The position numbers and the translations under genes are program-made. A stretch of DNA of 64,000 bases from Oxalobacter sp. (lineage in GTDB: Bacteria; Pseudomonadota; Gammaproteobacteria; Burkholderiales; Burkholderiaceae_D). The stretch is from positions 1 to 64,000 of the forward strand of contig QZKY01000015.1 of NCBI GenBank assembly GCA_003605115.1, written 5' to 3'. Shown here one piece after another: positions 1 through 10,003 of this stretch; the first letter of the stretch is position 1; each line of letters opens with the position of its first letter. Below the pieces are notes generated by a model. That model did no database searches, had not been told where the DNA came from, and saw only the letters and a list, made by a program, of their open reading frames with translations.

Positions 1-230
1 GTTCGATGCTGTCTACACCCATCATCAACCCGCCGCAATCCGCGATTCTCGGCATTCATGCCACCAAGGATCGCCCGGTGGTCGAAAACGGCCAGATTGT
101 GATTCGCCCCATGAATTATCTGGCGCTCTCTTACGATCACCGTTTGATCGATGGTCGGGAAGCGGTGCAAGCGCTCGTGACGATGAAGGATGCGATGGAA
201 GATCCTGCGCGCTTGCTTCTGGATATTTAA
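1..230 (+). CDS. sucB: Dihydrolipoyllysine-residue succinyltransferase (E2 of 2-oxoglutarate dehydrogenase), C-terminal part
   Basis: Only the last 75 or so residues are in the window; the 5' part lies outside. The reading frame is open from the left edge to a TAA at 228-230. It carries the end of the acyltransferase catalytic domain, including the [13 protein letters not shown] segment. Its His and Asp are the catalytic residues of the 2-oxoacid dehydrogenase E2 family, and the last residues (ARLLLDI) are typical of the E2 C terminus. The E2 transfers succinyl groups from lipoyl-lysine to CoA in the TCA cycle. The E3 gene starts 63 bases downstream, as in the usual sucA-sucB-lpd operon. An acetyltransferase E2 (aceF) is the alternative, but an LLLDI end followed directly by E3 fits sucB better. 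Confidence 0.85.
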   Translation, partial: SMLSTPIINPPQSAILGIHATKDRPVVENGQIVIRPMNYLALSYDHRLIDGREAVQALVTMKDAMEDPARLLLDI

Positions 231-293
231 TGCGGCTTTTATCAAAGTTGTTCAGTGCTGGTTGACTGGTTGAATGGATTGGAGACTGATCTC

Positions 294-1721
294 ATGGACA
301 AGCATTTTGATGTTGTCGTGATTGGCGCAGGTCCCGGTGGTTACATTGCAGCCATTCGTGCTGCGCAATTGGGTTTTACGGTGGCGTGTGTCGATGCATG
401 GACGGACAGCAAGGGAAAATCAGCGCCGGGAGGCACCTGTACAAACGCAGGGTGTATTCCTTCCAAAGCCTTGCTGCAGTCCTCGGATCATTACGAACAT
501 GCGGCGCATACTTTTGCGGCGCATGGCGTTGAGATCACCGTGCTGGGACTGAACCTGGAGTGCATGATCACGCGCAAGAACGACATCGTTCGCCAAAACA
601 ACGACGGCATTCTTTATCTGTTTCGTAAGAATGGCGTTACCTTTTTTCATGGTTGGGGTGCTTTTGCCGAAGCGAAAGAGGGACGTTACTGCGTTCGCGT
701 CACGGGGCAAACGGAAGAAATCATTACCGGCACGCATGTCGTTATTGCGACGGGTTCCAGTCCGCGCCCTTTACTGGACATGCCTTTCGATGAACAAAAG
801 GTGCTCTCGAACGTTGGTGCACTGTCCATGTCGGTTGTGCCAAAAAAACTGGGTATTGTCGGCGCGGGTGTCGTCGGACTGGAAACCGGCAGCGTGTGGC
901 GACGCCTTGGTGCGGAAGTCACCTTGCTGGAATCCATGGCTGAGTTTCTGCCGGCGGTGGATCGGCAAATTGCCGAAGAAGCGCACAGACAGTTTATCCG
1001 CCAGGGGTTGGTGTTTGAGTTTGGCGTCAGCATCGGTAAGGTGAACACCAGCAAGAAGGGTGTGACGGTGGAATACACCGATTTGCAGAACAAGACCAAG
1101 ACGGCTGTTTTCGATAGTCTGATAGTCTCGATTGGCCGCATGCCAAACGTGTCGGGCTTGAACGCAGAAAGTGTCGGCCTGGGCATGGATGAAAACGGCT
1201 TCATCGGGGTGGACGCTAACTGCCGAACCAATTTGCCGAATGTCTGGGCCGTTGGCGATGTGGTGCGTGGCCCGATGCTGGCGCACAAGGCAGAGGAAGA
1301 AGGCATGGCGGTAGCCGAACGCATTGCCGGTCAGCGCGGCCATGTGGATTTCAACACGATTCCCTGGGTCATTTATACTGCGCCTGAAATTGCGTGGGTT
1401 GGTCGAAATGAACAGCAATTGAAAGCGACCGGTGTGGCTTATAAAGTCGGAACGTTTCCGTTTTTGGCGAACGGACGCGCCAGGGCGATGGGTGACACGG
1501 TTGGCATGGTCAAAGTGTTGGCGGATGCGACGACGGATGAAGTGCTGGGGGTGCATATTCTGGGGCCGATGGCGTCCGAGTTGATTGGTGAAGCCGTGAT
1601 GGCGGTGGCGTTTCGCGCAACGGCGGAAGATATTGCACGGATATGCCATGCGCACCCAACCTTGTCAGAAGCGATGCGGGAAGCTGCGTTGGCAGTCGAT
1701 GGACGATCCTTGAACTATTGA
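294..1721 (+). CDS. lpdA: Dihydrolipoamide dehydrogenase (E3)
   Basis: FAD-dependent E3 that reoxidises dihydrolipoyl groups of the 2-oxoacid dehydrogenase complex, passing electrons to NAD+. The N-terminal FAD site is GAGPGGYIAAIRAAQLG (about residues 11-27). The redox-active disulfide is C49 and C54 in GGTCTNAGCIPSKALL. A second dinucleotide fold (GAGVVGLETGSVWRRLG) binds NAD. The second FAD segment GDVVRGPMLAHKAEEEG and the C-terminal active-site HAHPTLSEAMREAAL complete the family pattern. I start it at ATG 294 because GGAG lies 9 bases upstream and the result, 475 residues, is the usual E3 length. An upstream in-frame GTG at 255 would add 13 unlikely residues. Confidence 0.95.
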   Translation: MDKHFDVVVIGAGPGGYIAAIRAAQLGFTVACVDAWTDSKGKSAPGGTCTNAGCIPSKALLQSSDHYEHAAHTFAAHGVEITVLGLNLECMITRKNDIVRQNNDGILYLFRKNGVTFFHGWGAFAEAKEGRYCVRVTGQTEEIITGTHVVIATGSSPRPLLDMPFDEQKVLSNVGALSMSVVPKKLGIVGAGVVGLETGSVWRRLGAEVTLLESMAEFLPAVDRQIAEEAHRQFIRQGLVFEFGVSIGKVNTSKKGVTVEYTDLQNKTKTAVFDSLIVSIGRMPNVSGLNAESVGLGMDENGFIGVDANCRTNLPNVWAVGDVVRGPMLAHKAEEEGMAVAERIAGQRGHVDFNTIPWVIYTAPEIAWVGRNEQQLKATGVAYKVGTFPFLANGRARAMGDTVGMVKVLADATTDEVLGVHILGPMASELIGEAVMAVAFRATAEDIARICHAHPTLSEAMREAALAVDGRSLNY

Positions 1722-1772
1722 TAGGCGTGATGTGCGCAAGATAATTGGCAAACTTGTGGGCGGTGAAAAAAT

Positions 1773-2537
1773 ATGAACATGAAGTGTTTGGGTTTATTCA
1801 GCGGGGTGCGTGGCGTACTGGTTTGCGCGCTGGTATGCATGGTCGTGCCGGTTTTTGGGCAGGATGTCGCTTCGGTGCCGGTCGCCGCGCCGGTGTCTTC
1901 TGCTGCGCCTGACATTGCGCCCAGTGCTGATTACACGCCTTCGACGCTGTTGGCACGGTATCCCGCGCAAAGTATTACGTCGCTGGAACAGGCCAGCAAT
2001 GCGATTGCGGATGTCAAAAAGGGCAAGCAAGGTATCGAAGCCATATTCAAGGCGGATGAAAAGGCGTGTTACAAGACGTTCTTTGCAAACAAATGCATAA
2101 GAGACGCCAAGGAACGTCGCCGCTTGGCACTTGCTGAAATTCGCCCCATTGAACTGGAGGCGCAGCGCTTCAAGCGGCATGAGGCTGCTTCCAAACGAGA
2201 GGCCGCGCTTGAGGAGAAACGCTTGAAGGGTGCGGGCGTGGCCTCAGACCGTACGCCAGAACAAAAGCGAGCTGACAATGAAGCGGCTTTTAAAAAGAAG
2301 CAAGAAGATCGGGAAGCCGTTCGGCAAAAGGTTATTGAAAAAAGAGCGCGAACCGAACGTCGCCGCCAGAAAAAAGCGGCACAGGCAGCCAAGCGCGCCA
2401 AAGCGATCAAGGCCAATGCATCTTCCGCAAGCAGTGCAGGAGCCAGCAGTCTTGAGGCAAGCGCAACGGCTGCGTCAACGCCAGTGCCAACATCTGCAGC
2501 AACGTCACCCGCAGCGGCACCCGCTTCAGGTAAGTAA
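1773..2537 (+). CDS. Exported, charged coiled-coil-like protein of unknown function
   Basis: 254 residues with a clear export signal: a short basic start, a hydrophobic stretch (VLVCALVCMVVPVFG) and a likely cleavage near residue 29. A low-complexity Ala/Val/Pro/Ser stretch follows. Then comes a domain with two cysteines in KADEKACYKTFFANKC, a long Lys/Arg/Glu/Ala-rich segment that looks helical or coiled-coil, and an Ala/Ser/Thr/Pro-rich tail. I recognise no catalytic motif. It lies 51 bases after lpdA in the same direction and may be cotranscribed with it. Its stop is one base from the stop of the convergent phosphatase gene. The function is unknown; a periplasmic, possibly envelope-associated role is inference from composition alone. 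Confidence 0.7.
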   Translation: MNMKCLGLFSGVRGVLVCALVCMVVPVFGQDVASVPVAAPVSSAAPDIAPSADYTPSTLLARYPAQSITSLEQASNAIADVKKGKQGIEAIFKADEKACYKTFFANKCIRDAKERRRLALAEIRPIELEAQRFKRHEAASKREAALEEKRLKGAGVASDRTPEQKRADNEAAFKKKQEDREAVRQKVIEKRARTERRRQKKAAQAAKRAKAIKANASSASSAGASSLEASATAASTPVPTSAATSPAAAPASGK

Positions 2538-2538
2538 A

Positions 2539-3411
2539 TTACTTATAGCTTTGCTTGCGTCGCCGGGTGGTGTTGCCCATTCTCTCGGCACGCATACGCG
2601 TGGCAGAGGATCGGCTGCGCGTGGGGGTGAGTTTCTTGTCTGCTGCCGTCTTGGATTCTGGTGATACCAGTTTGATGATGATGAGCGAACAGTTGTCCCC
2701 TTGCCCTTCGGCGCGCTGGCGTGCTTTTTTGATCAGTTCTTCCGATGCCTCACGCGGTGTTTTGACCATGATAAGCGGGGCAAATTCCAGATCGCCGAAG
2801 TGCGCCCACAGTCCGTCCGAGCAGAGCAGAAAAGCGTCGTCCGGTTTCAAGTCTTCATAGCGGCCGATGGTGACGAAGGGTTCGGTATTGCCTCCCAAGC
2901 CATTCAACAGCAGGTTGGCCATACGGTGCGTTTTGGCTTTCTCACGGGTAATTTCACCCTTTTGAACCAGCAATTCGACATGAGAGTGATCAATGGTGTG
3001 CTCCTTCATGTTGACGCCGTGCAGTCGGTACAGTCGCGAGTCGCCAGCATGCGCCCAGATGGCTTTTCTCTCTGGCGTGAGCATCAGTGCAACGAAAGTA
3101 GTGTGGGGACGATTGTTGGCTGCGAAACCAATCAGATTGATGACCGTGTGTGCTTCTTTGGTAAGGGTTTGCAGCAGGGACTCAACCGTGTGGGTGAGCG
3201 GGGAGAATTCAGACATCAACAGCTTGGCCGTGTGAATGACTTGTTCGGCCGCCATGGCGCCCCCTTTGCTGCCTCCCATACCGTCAGCCAGGACGGCCAG
3301 TACATACCCCGGGGCTCTTGGCGCGGAAAGCAAGGCAACACGATCCTGCTGTTCCTTGCGGTCCCCGATATGCTGGCCGGTGCTGGCTTCGATGATGTAC
3401 TGGTGCTTCAT
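2539..3411 (-). CDS. PP2C-family serine/threonine protein phosphatase
   Basis: 290-residue soluble phosphatase of the metal-dependent PPM/PP2C family. The visible motifs in order are GDRKEQQDR near residue 20, LADGMGG with D43, AHAGDSRLYRL, LLCSDGLW and GDNCSLIII. The Asp residues in these blocks bind the two catalytic metals. The first block has QQDR where many relatives have NEDR. A basic Lys/Arg-rich tail of about 35 residues follows the catalytic domain. The frame is open back to 3597, but I start at the ATG at 3411, because the conserved domain begins just after it and a longer version would run into the divergent helicase gene. No partner kinase is in the window, so its substrate is unknown. 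Confidence 0.85.
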   Translation of the reverse strand: MKHQYIIEASTGQHIGDRKEQQDRVALLSAPRAPGYVLAVLADGMGGSKGGAMAAEQVIHTAKLLMSEFSPLTHTVESLLQTLTKEAHTVINLIGFAANNRPHTTFVALMLTPERKAIWAHAGDSRLYRLHGVNMKEHTIDHSHVELLVQKGEITREKAKTHRMANLLLNGLGGNTEPFVTIGRYEDLKPDDAFLLCSDGLWAHFGDLEFAPLIMVKTPREASEELIKKARQRAEGQGDNCSLIIIKLVSPESKTAADKKLTPTRSRSSATRMRAERMGNTTRRRKQSYK

Positions 3412-3577
3412 GCCAATCTGGAAGGTGGCTGGGTACAGCCTTAAGAATGGTGCATCATAACAAAAAAATCTTGCAGGGTTTTGCGCCGCATCACAATAAT
3501 TCGACGGAAAAGAAACAGGGTGGCTTGGTGTAACATGCGGGGTTTGGTGCGAACCGTTTGTTACAACTTTAAGCAGG

Positions 3578-5593
3578 GTGGTTTCCTCTTTGAGCAACGA
3601 TCATTCCGAGGCGCATGGCAGAGCACATGATGCCAGTCTCGAACAGTTTTTTGCCCCGCAAGGCCCTCTGGCTGGCGCGGTGACCACTTTTCGCCAGCGC
3701 GCTTCGCAAGTCGACATGGCCAAAGCGGTTGCTAGGGCTATCGAAGGCGCTGAAGTCTTGATTGCCGAAGCGGGTACGGGAACCGGGAAAACCTTCGCTT
3801 ACCTGGTGCCAGCACTGTTGTGGGGTGGCAAAGTCATTCTTTCGACCGGCACAAAAAATCTGCAAGACCAGCTTTTTTTGCGGGATATCCCGACAGTTCG
3901 CAAAGCCTTGAATGCGCCGGTAACCGTGGCTTTGCTCAAAGGGCGCAGCAACTATCTTTGCCCTTTTCATCTGGAACGCACAATTCACAATAATCGCCTC
4001 ACATCGCGAGAAGATGTCGGCTATTTGCGTGCCATTTCACGTTTTTCAAAAACCACACAAACCGGTGATAAATCTGAACTGCCCTCCGTGCCAGAAAATG
4101 CCATGTTATGGAATCTGGTGACGTCCACGCGCGACACCTGTCTGGGATCGGAATGCCAGTACTACCAGGACTGTTTTGTGATGAAGGCGCGCCGCGAAGC
4201 CCAGCAAGCTGATGTGGTGGTGGTCAATCACCATCTCTTCTTCGCTGATGTCGCTTTGAAAGACAGTGGCGTCGCGGAATTGCTGCCGACGGCCAATACC
4301 GTGATTTTCGATGAAGCCCATCAATTGCCGGATACGGCGTCACTGTTTTTTGGTGAAACGGTATCGACCTCACAAATTCTGGAATTGTGTCGCGATGTGC
4401 TGGCTGAGGGGTTGGCGCATGCACGTGACGGCGCGAAATGGGCGGAAGCGATAGCCCCGGTCGAAAAAGCGGCGCGCGATTTGCGCCTGACATTTCCGCA
4501 GGATTTCGCACGGCTCGCTGTGAGCCAGATCGCACCGTCGAGCACGTTTTATCCCGTACTTGAAGCGCTGCGTGAAGTGTTCAAGCCATTGATTGTGACG
4601 CTTGAATCGCAAGCAGAGCGTGCGGAGACAATTGCGCAATGTCGCAACCGTGCGGTGCTCTTGCTCGATACGCTGGATCGTTGGCACACAATGTCGGCGT
4701 CAGTACAAGGCGAAGAAAAAAATGATGTCGAAACGGTGTTGTGGGTCGAAGCGTTTTCGATGTCGTTGCATTTACATCAAACCCCTTTATCGATTGCACC
4801 GATTTTCACCAAGCAGCGCGAAGGTACGCCCCGCGCGTGGATTTTCACTTCGGCGACGCTGGCGGTCAAGGACGACTTCCATTACTTCACCTCGCAGATG
4901 GGGCTGGGTAACGAACGGGCGCAAACCTGGCCGAGTCCATTCGATTACCAGCAGCAGTCATTGTTGTATGTTCCGACAGGATTGCCCGAGCCGAATTCGC
5001 CCGCTTACACCGATGCCGTGGTGGACGCGGCGCTACCCGTGATTGAAGCGGCAGGTGGCAGCGTGTTTTTGTTGTGCACCACGCTGCGTGCGGTCAATCG
5101 CATGGGTGAGCGATTGCGTGAAGCCTTCAAAGCCAGCGGTAAAAGCTATCCTCTGATGGTGCAAGGCGAAGGCGGAAGAACGGAATTGCTTGACCGCTTC
5201 CGTGAAGCGGGCAATGCCGTGCTGGTCGGTAGCCAGAGTTTTTGGGAAGGGGTGGATGTACGCGGGGAAGCTTTGTCGGTGGTGATCATTGATCGATTGC
5301 CGTTTGCGCCGCCCGATGATCCCGTGCTGGCAGCGCGCGTCGCTGCCATGGAAAAAAATGGTTTGAGCGGTTTCATGGATTATCAATTGCCAGAAGCGAT
5401 CATCAATCTCAAGCAAGGTGCTGGACGCTTGATACGCGACGAAGCGGATCGCGGCGTGCTGATGATTTGTGACCCGCGCCTCATCACGAAGCAGTATGGT
5501 CGTCGCATCTGGCAAAGCTTGCCGCCGTTTAAACGTACCCGCGAGTTGGAAGAGGTGGTGGCGTTTTTGGCGAAGGGTGAAGAGGGCAAGTAG
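3578..5593 (+). CDS. dinG: DinG/YoaA-family ATP-dependent DNA helicase with an iron-sulfur cluster
   Basis: 671-residue superfamily 2 helicase related to DinG, YoaA and XPD. Walker A is GTGTGKT (residues 66-72) and the Walker B/DEAH box is VIFDEAHQL (DEAH at 245-248). Four cysteines at about 128, 188, 193 and 199 have the 5- and 6-residue spacing of the DinG iron-sulfur cluster. The C-terminal SAT, LLCTTLRA, GSQSFWEGVDVRGEA and QGAGRLIRDEADRG blocks are helicase motifs III-VI. The family unwinds forked DNA, R-loops and similar structures during replication stress. A GTG at 3578 is taken as the start; a TTG at 3590 is also possible. The gene is divergent from the phosphatase, and no LexA box was found upstream. 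The symbol is assigned by family, and YoaA is the alternative. Confidence 0.85.
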   Translation: MVSSLSNDHSEAHGRAHDASLEQFFAPQGPLAGAVTTFRQRASQVDMAKAVARAIEGAEVLIAEAGTGTGKTFAYLVPALLWGGKVILSTGTKNLQDQLFLRDIPTVRKALNAPVTVALLKGRSNYLCPFHLERTIHNNRLTSREDVGYLRAISRFSKTTQTGDKSELPSVPENAMLWNLVTSTRDTCLGSECQYYQDCFVMKARREAQQADVVVVNHHLFFADVALKDSGVAELLPTANTVIFDEAHQLPDTASLFFGETVSTSQILELCRDVLAEGLAHARDGAKWAEAIAPVEKAARDLRLTFPQDFARLAVSQIAPSSTFYPVLEALREVFKPLIVTLESQAERAETIAQCRNRAVLLLDTLDRWHTMSASVQGEEKNDVETVLWVEAFSMSLHLHQTPLSIAPIFTKQREGTPRAWIFTSATLAVKDDFHYFTSQMGLGNERAQTWPSPFDYQQQSLLYVPTGLPEPNSPAYTDAVVDAALPVIEAAGGSVFLLCTTLRAVNRMGERLREAFKASGKSYPLMVQGEGGRTELLDRFREAGNAVLVGSQSFWEGVDVRGEALSVVIIDRLPFAPPDDPVLAARVAAMEKNGLSGFMDYQLPEAIINLKQGAGRLIRDEADRGVLMICDPRLITKQYGRRIWQSLPPFKRTRELEEVVAFLAKGEEGK

Positions 5594-5623
5594 GGAGTGG
5601 GAAGAAGGAAAAACTGAGGGCGG

Positions 5624-5681
5624 AAAAAATAGGGTCAGAGTAATTTACGCTTCGCGTAAAAAAACTCTGACCCTATTTTTT
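5624..5681. repeat. 58-base perfect-armed palindrome acting as probable bidirectional terminator
   Basis: Two exact 18-base arms (5624-5641 and 5664-5681) reading AAAAAATAGGGTCAGAGT and its complement enclose a second perfect 7-base stem, TTTACGC-TTC-GCGTAAA (5644-5660). The A/T ends give a U-run on either strand, so it can terminate both dinG and the convergent uppP. The last base of the right arm is the first base of the uppP stop codon. The GGGTCAGAGT core is shared with the repeats at 28117, 28221 and 30620, so this looks like a mobile palindromic element family rather than a locally evolved terminator. Confidence 0.8.
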
Positions 5682-6514
5682 TACTCCACCCACACCACCC
5701 AGCCCTGCCACGCGCTGATGATCACGAAAATGCCGAAGCCAATCCGGTACCAGGCAAACACGGTGAAGTCGTGGGTGCTGATGTAGCGCAGCAACCAGCG
5801 CACGCACAGGAAAGCAGAAATGAAAGCGGCGATGCCGCCAATGCCGAACATCGGCAAATCTGCCACGGACAGCAAAGCACGTTCCTTGATCAGCGAATAA
5901 ACGCCTGCTGCAAATAGTGTGGGAATCGCGAGAAAAAATGAAAATTCCGTCGCCGCTTTGCGCGACATGCCAAACAACAAGCCGCCGATAATGGTCGCGC
6001 CGGAGCGGCTGGTGCCGGGAATCAGTGCCAGCGCCTGCATGCAGCCAACCTTGAACGCATCGAGTGGCGTCATTTCGTCGACGGAATTGATGCGATAGGC
6101 GATGGGATGTTTATTGTGATGGCGCTCAATCAGCAGAATCACGACCCCGCCGATGATGAATGCCAAGGCAACCGGTATAGGCGAAAACAGACATTCCTTG
6201 ATCATTCGCGAAAAGAGCAGGGCAGCGATGCCCGCTGGAAGAAAGGCGATCAACAGATTCAGTGCGAATTTTCGCGCGGCTACATCCTTGTTCAAACTGC
6301 TTGCGACAGACCAGATTTTTACGCGATATTCCCACAACACTGCCAGCATGGCACCGGACTGAATGGCGATGTTGAATACCTTTTCTTTTTCGCCGTTGAA
6401 TTCCAGCAGGCTGCCGGCAAGGATCAAATGGCCAGTCGATGAAATGGGCAAAAATTCCGTAAAGCCTTCGACGAGACCCATGAGGAATGCCTTGAGGGCA
6501 AGGGCGAGATCCAT
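5681..6514 (-). CDS. uppP: Undecaprenyl-diphosphatase
   Basis: 277-residue polytopic membrane protein of the BacA/UppP family. It dephosphorylates undecaprenyl pyrophosphate so the lipid carrier can be reused for peptidoglycan, O-antigen and capsule. The two family signatures are present: [16 protein letters not shown] near residue 16 and [10 protein letters not shown] near residue 166, which hold the catalytic Glu, Ser and Arg. About seven or eight hydrophobic segments are visible. It stands alone between a convergent helicase gene and the MacB-type permease. Its stop codon overlaps the palindrome described at 5624-5681. Carrier recycling serves the glycan locus further right, but nothing links them genetically. 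Confidence 0.95.
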   Translation of the reverse strand: MDLALALKAFLMGLVEGFTEFLPISSTGHLILAGSLLEFNGEKEKVFNIAIQSGAMLAVLWEYRVKIWSVASSLNKDVAARKFALNLLIAFLPAGIAALLFSRMIKECLFSPIPVALAFIIGGVVILLIERHHNKHPIAYRINSVDEMTPLDAFKVGCMQALALIPGTSRSGATIIGGLLFGMSRKAATEFSFFLAIPTLFAAGVYSLIKERALLSVADLPMFGIGGIAAFISAFLCVRWLLRYISTHDFTVFAWYRIGFGIFVIISAWQGWVVWVE

Positions 6515-6631
6515 GTTTCGAATGGTGGTTAGCGTAAAGGTGGCTATTGTAGCGCTTCACGATGCGGTTTTGCGTTTTTCTCCCATCCTCCGCTTGCGTT
6601 TCAGGTCGCGTTGGAAAGGCATCAACAAGCC

Positions 6632-7864
6632 TTATTCATAACGCAGGGCTTCAATGGGCAGTAATTTGGATGCCTTGTGTGCTGGATAAAAGCCGAAGAA
6701 AATGCCAATGGCGGCAGAAAAACCGACGGCCAGTAATATGGCTTTCGCTGATAGCAGCGTCGCCCATCCGGCGAATTTGCCAATAATGAATGAACCGCTG
6801 ACGCCGACGATGATGCCGACGAATCCGCCAATGAGTGATAGGGTGACGGCTTCAACGAGGAATTGGTTGAGAATATCGCGACTGCGCGCACCCACCGCCA
6901 TGCGCAAACCGATTTCGCGGGTGCGTTCCGTGACCGAGACGAGCATGATATTCATGATGCCGATGCCGCCGACGACCAGCGATACGGACGCCACGGCAGC
7001 GAGCAGCAGTGCCATGATGCGAGAGGATTCTTCTTGCGCCTGCAAGATTTCAGTGAGATTGCGGATGGTGAAAGCGTCTTCCTGCCCTGGTTGTGTGCGC
7101 TGTCGTTGTCGCATCAAATCGCGAATTTTTTCTTCCGCATCCTTCATGCTCTCGCCTTCGTATACTTTGACCAGAACCACGCCCACACGCCGCAACTTGC
7201 CCTGCGTGGTGCCGAATAGGCGGTTGCGATGCGTCGAGAGGGGAACCATTGCGATGTCATCCTGATCTTGCCCCATCATGTTCTGCCCCTTTCGCATGGC
7301 AATGCCAATGACCGTGAAAGGCACGTTCTTGATGCGAACCGTTTGATCAAGCGGATCAGCATCGCCAAACAATTGTGATGCGACCGTTTGCCCGAGGATG
7401 ACCACTTTTGCGGAACCTGCGACTTCCGCCTGTTCGAACATGCGTCCCGTAGCGAGCGGCCACTCGCGCACATCAAAGAATTCTGTTGTGACCCCCTGTA
7501 TCTGTGTGGACCAGTTGTTGTTACCGGCGATCATTTGCGCACCACCACGATTGGTCGGTGCGGCGAATTGCACTTCCGAAATTTCCTTCGTGATGGCGAT
7601 GGCGTCATCTTCGGTCAGGTTTTGGCTCGCACCAGAGCCCAGCCTCACACCGGAAGCTGTCGTCGATCCCGGTAAAAGAATCATCAGGTTCGAGCCCAGG
7701 CTTTTGATTTGGTTCTGGATGCGCGCTTGTGCGCCGCCGCCAACGGCGATCATCACAATGACGGCCGCCACGCCAATGATTATGCCAAGCATCGTCAACG
7801 ATGAGCGCATCTTGTTCAATCGCAATGCGTTGATGGCGATGCGTAGCGTGGCCATCAGATTCAT
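6632..7864 (-). CDS. MacB-type ABC transporter permease (periplasmic core plus FtsX domain)
   Basis: 410 residues with the MacB permease architecture. A cytoplasmic start and first membrane helix ([20 protein letters not shown]) are followed by a large periplasmic domain of about 220 residues and three C-terminal helices of the FtsX domain, ending EALRYE. E. coli MacB carries its ATPase on the same chain, but here the ATPase is the separate upstream gene, overlapping by 4 bases (ATGA). These mechanotransmission transporters do not move substrate through the membrane. They drive an adaptor and TolC channel from the periplasm, exporting macrolides, lipopeptides or enterotoxins. The actual substrate here cannot be read from sequence. 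Confidence 0.9.
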   Translation of the reverse strand: MNLMATLRIAINALRLNKMRSSLTMLGIIIGVAAVIVMIAVGGGAQARIQNQIKSLGSNLMILLPGSTTASGVRLGSGASQNLTEDDAIAITKEISEVQFAAPTNRGGAQMIAGNNNWSTQIQGVTTEFFDVREWPLATGRMFEQAEVAGSAKVVILGQTVASQLFGDADPLDQTVRIKNVPFTVIGIAMRKGQNMMGQDQDDIAMVPLSTHRNRLFGTTQGKLRRVGVVLVKVYEGESMKDAEEKIRDLMRQRQRTQPGQEDAFTIRNLTEILQAQEESSRIMALLLAAVASVSLVVGGIGIMNIMLVSVTERTREIGLRMAVGARSRDILNQFLVEAVTLSLIGGFVGIIVGVSGSFIIGKFAGWATLLSAKAILLAVGFSAAIGIFFGFYPAHKASKLLPIEALRYE

Positions 7865-8601
7865 GGCGCGCCTCCCGTGAGTGGCATGTCAGCAAGCGCG
7901 GTTTCTGCGTCTTTTGCTTCGTTGATGACATCGCTGATGACTTGGCCATCACGAAATGTAATGATGCGCGCTGCAAAATCCGCAATTTCGCGTTCATGGG
8001 TCACGATCACGATGGTCATGCCTTGATGGCTGAGTTGCTGGAGCAGCGCCATGATTTCCACGCTGGTGCGGGAATCTAGTGCGCCAGTGGGTTCGTCCGC
8101 CAGGATCAGTGAAGGATTGTTCACCAGGCCGCGCGCAATGGCAACCCGTTGTTGTTGGCCGCCGGAAAGTTCTGCCGGTTTGTGCTGTGTACGATCACCC
8201 AGACCGACTTGCGCAAGGCGTGTCAGCGCACGTTCCTTGCGCTCGGCAGGCGGAACGTTGGCGTACAGGAGTGGCAGTTCAACGTTTTCCTGTGCGGAAG
8301 TGCGCGGCAAGAGATTGAATTGCTGGAAGACGAAACCGATGCGGCGATTGCGGATGGTTGCAAGCGCATCGTTGTTGAGGTGAGAAACTTCTTCCCCAGC
8401 CAGAAAATAATCGCCGCACGTAGGCAAATCCAGGCAGCCCAGCAAATTCATGAAGGTGGATTTCCCGGAACCGGACGCGCCCATGATGGCCACGAACTCG
8501 CCTTCATCAATTCGGATGGAAACATTGCGTAGTGCATAGACGCGATGCTCGCCCATCACATATTCTTTGGTGATGTTGCGGGTTTGGATTAGCGCTGTCA
8601 T
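7861..8601 (-). CDS. MacB-type ABC transporter ATP-binding protein
   Basis: 246-residue ATPase of the LolD/MacB group. Walker A is [10 protein letters not shown] near residue 40, the signature is [15 protein letters not shown], Walker B is [12 protein letters not shown] and the H-loop is IVIVTHE. The [20 protein letters not shown] start is typical of the family. It overlaps the permease gene by 4 bases and starts 20 bases after the adaptor gene, so adaptor, ATPase and permease form one transcription unit. The C-terminal 25 residues ([18 protein letters not shown]) form an extra acidic tail. LolCDE-type lipoprotein release is an alternative for the ATPase alone, but the MacA-like neighbour argues for a tripartite efflux system. 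Confidence 0.9.
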   Translation of the reverse strand: MTALIQTRNITKEYVMGEHRVYALRNVSIRIDEGEFVAIMGASGSGKSTFMNLLGCLDLPTCGDYFLAGEEVSHLNNDALATIRNRRIGFVFQQFNLLPRTSAQENVELPLLYANVPPAERKERALTRLAQVGLGDRTQHKPAELSGGQQQRVAIARGLVNNPSLILADEPTGALDSRTSVEIMALLQQLSHQGMTIVIVTHEREIADFAARIITFRDGQVISDVINEAKDAETALADMPLTGGAP

Positions 8602-8621
8602 GGTTTGCGCCCGATGTGAGT

Positions 8622-9902
8622 TTAAAACATCCGTGGGCCCACGGGGCGCGTGGTGGAGGTATTGTTGCCGGATTGGTTGGCAGTGCTGATGATGACCTCC
8701 ATACCCTCTTTGAGTTCAGGGGAACTGACTTCGGTCATCGTTCCATCTGTCAAACCAACTTGCACGCTTAATTTTTTGGGTTCCTTCCCTTCTCCCGACA
8801 AATAAATGTTTCCGGAAAGGGTGCCACGCTTATTTTCGGCTGTATTGGGTGCCCCGGCTTTTTTTCTGCTGGCATTTGCCGGACGAAAACGCAGTGCTGC
8901 ATTTGGCACGCGCAGTACATTGTCACGCGTATCAGTCACAATGCGTACGTTGGCTGTCATGCCCGGCAAAAGGATTTTGTCTGGATTTTCGGTGGCAAGC
9001 TCCACCATGTAAGTGACGACGTTGGAAACCGTTTGCGCAGATTTTCGGATGCGCTTGACGGTGCCCTCAAATGTGCGTCCTGCGAAAGCGTCAACCGTGA
9101 AGCTGGCCTTTTGTCCCTCACGGACACGACCAATTTCCGCTTCATCGATGGAGGTATCCACCTGCATGTCAGTGAGGTTTTCCGCGATGATGAAAAGTTC
9201 CGGTGCCTGCAAACTCGCCGCAACGGTTTGCCCGCGATCCACGCTGCGCTTGATCACGACGCCATCGACCGGTGCGCGAATGGCCGTGCGTTCCAGATCA
9301 ACTTTGGCCTGTGCGAGCGCCGCGGCTTTTTGCTTGATGCTGGATTCTGCGACAGCCACCTGTGCCTGTGCACTTTTGGCTTGCTCCGCGAGGGCGCTGA
9401 AGTTGGTGTGGGACGTGTCACGCGCGCCGATGGAGATGAACCCTTTTTGATACAGCTGTTCGTTGCGATCATAATCGCGCTTGGCATTCGCAGCGTTTAC
9501 CGCATGGCGTGCTGCCTCGGCGCGTTGCATCATGACTTGCGCGCGCGACGCATCCAGATCCGCTTGCGCCTGACGAACTTTGTATTGATAGGTTTCAGGG
9601 TCGATCTGGGCGATGAGTTGCCCTTGCTTCACTTCGGTGTTGAAGTCGGCGTACAGTTCCTTGATTTGTCCGGAGATTTGGGAGCCGACTTGAACCGATA
9701 CGACGGGACTCAGAGTGCCGGAGGCGGCCACGCTGGCGGTGATGCTGCCTTTTTCGACTTTGGCCGTTCTATATTGCGGCGTTGCGTTGCCATTCAAACT
9801 GACAATAGTGGCAATTCCGACGAGGATGACAGCAAGTCCAGCCAATCCCCACAGCCAGTGTGATCTTAAGCAATTGTGCAACCACTTGATTAGCCCATGC
9901 AT
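8622..9902 (-). CDS. macA: MacA-like periplasmic adaptor (membrane fusion protein)
   Basis: 426 residues with an N-terminal membrane anchor ([21 protein letters not shown]), then the barrel-sandwich/lipoyl, alpha-hairpin and beta-barrel layout of HlyD-family adaptors. Lipoyl halves are visible at [22 protein letters not shown] and [19 protein letters not shown]. Between them lies a long Ala/Gln-rich hairpin of about 110 residues that would dock to TolC. It is the first gene of a leftward macA-ATPase-permease operon. A TolC-type channel is encoded at 15224 in the divergent unit and may serve both systems. The symbol rests on family and neighbours; substrate specificity is not visible. Confidence 0.85.
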   Translation of the reverse strand: MHGLIKWLHNCLRSHWLWGLAGLAVILVGIATIVSLNGNATPQYRTAKVEKGSITASVAASGTLSPVVSVQVGSQISGQIKELYADFNTEVKQGQLIAQIDPETYQYKVRQAQADLDASRAQVMMQRAEAARHAVNAANAKRDYDRNEQLYQKGFISIGARDTSHTNFSALAEQAKSAQAQVAVAESSIKQKAAALAQAKVDLERTAIRAPVDGVVIKRSVDRGQTVAASLQAPELFIIAENLTDMQVDTSIDEAEIGRVREGQKASFTVDAFAGRTFEGTVKRIRKSAQTVSNVVTYMVELATENPDKILLPGMTANVRIVTDTRDNVLRVPNAALRFRPANASRKKAGAPNTAENKRGTLSGNIYLSGEGKEPKKLSVQVGLTDGTMTEVSSPELKEGMEVIISTANQSGNNTSTTRPVGPRMF

Positions 9903-10003
9903 AGTTGATCAGGAAACATATTGTTGAATGGCAATTCTAACGGGAAACACTTCTGGCAGGCTTGATGTTTTGTAACAAATGATTTTTTTAACAAGCATAT
10001 TGA

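Noticed and set aside
771-1655. 294-codon minus-strand open frame
   Set aside because: It is antisense to lpdA, whose active-site motifs are all present.
3412-3597. Upstream extension of the PP2C phosphatase gene
   Set aside because: The added 62 residues have no family match and would overlap the divergent helicase start.
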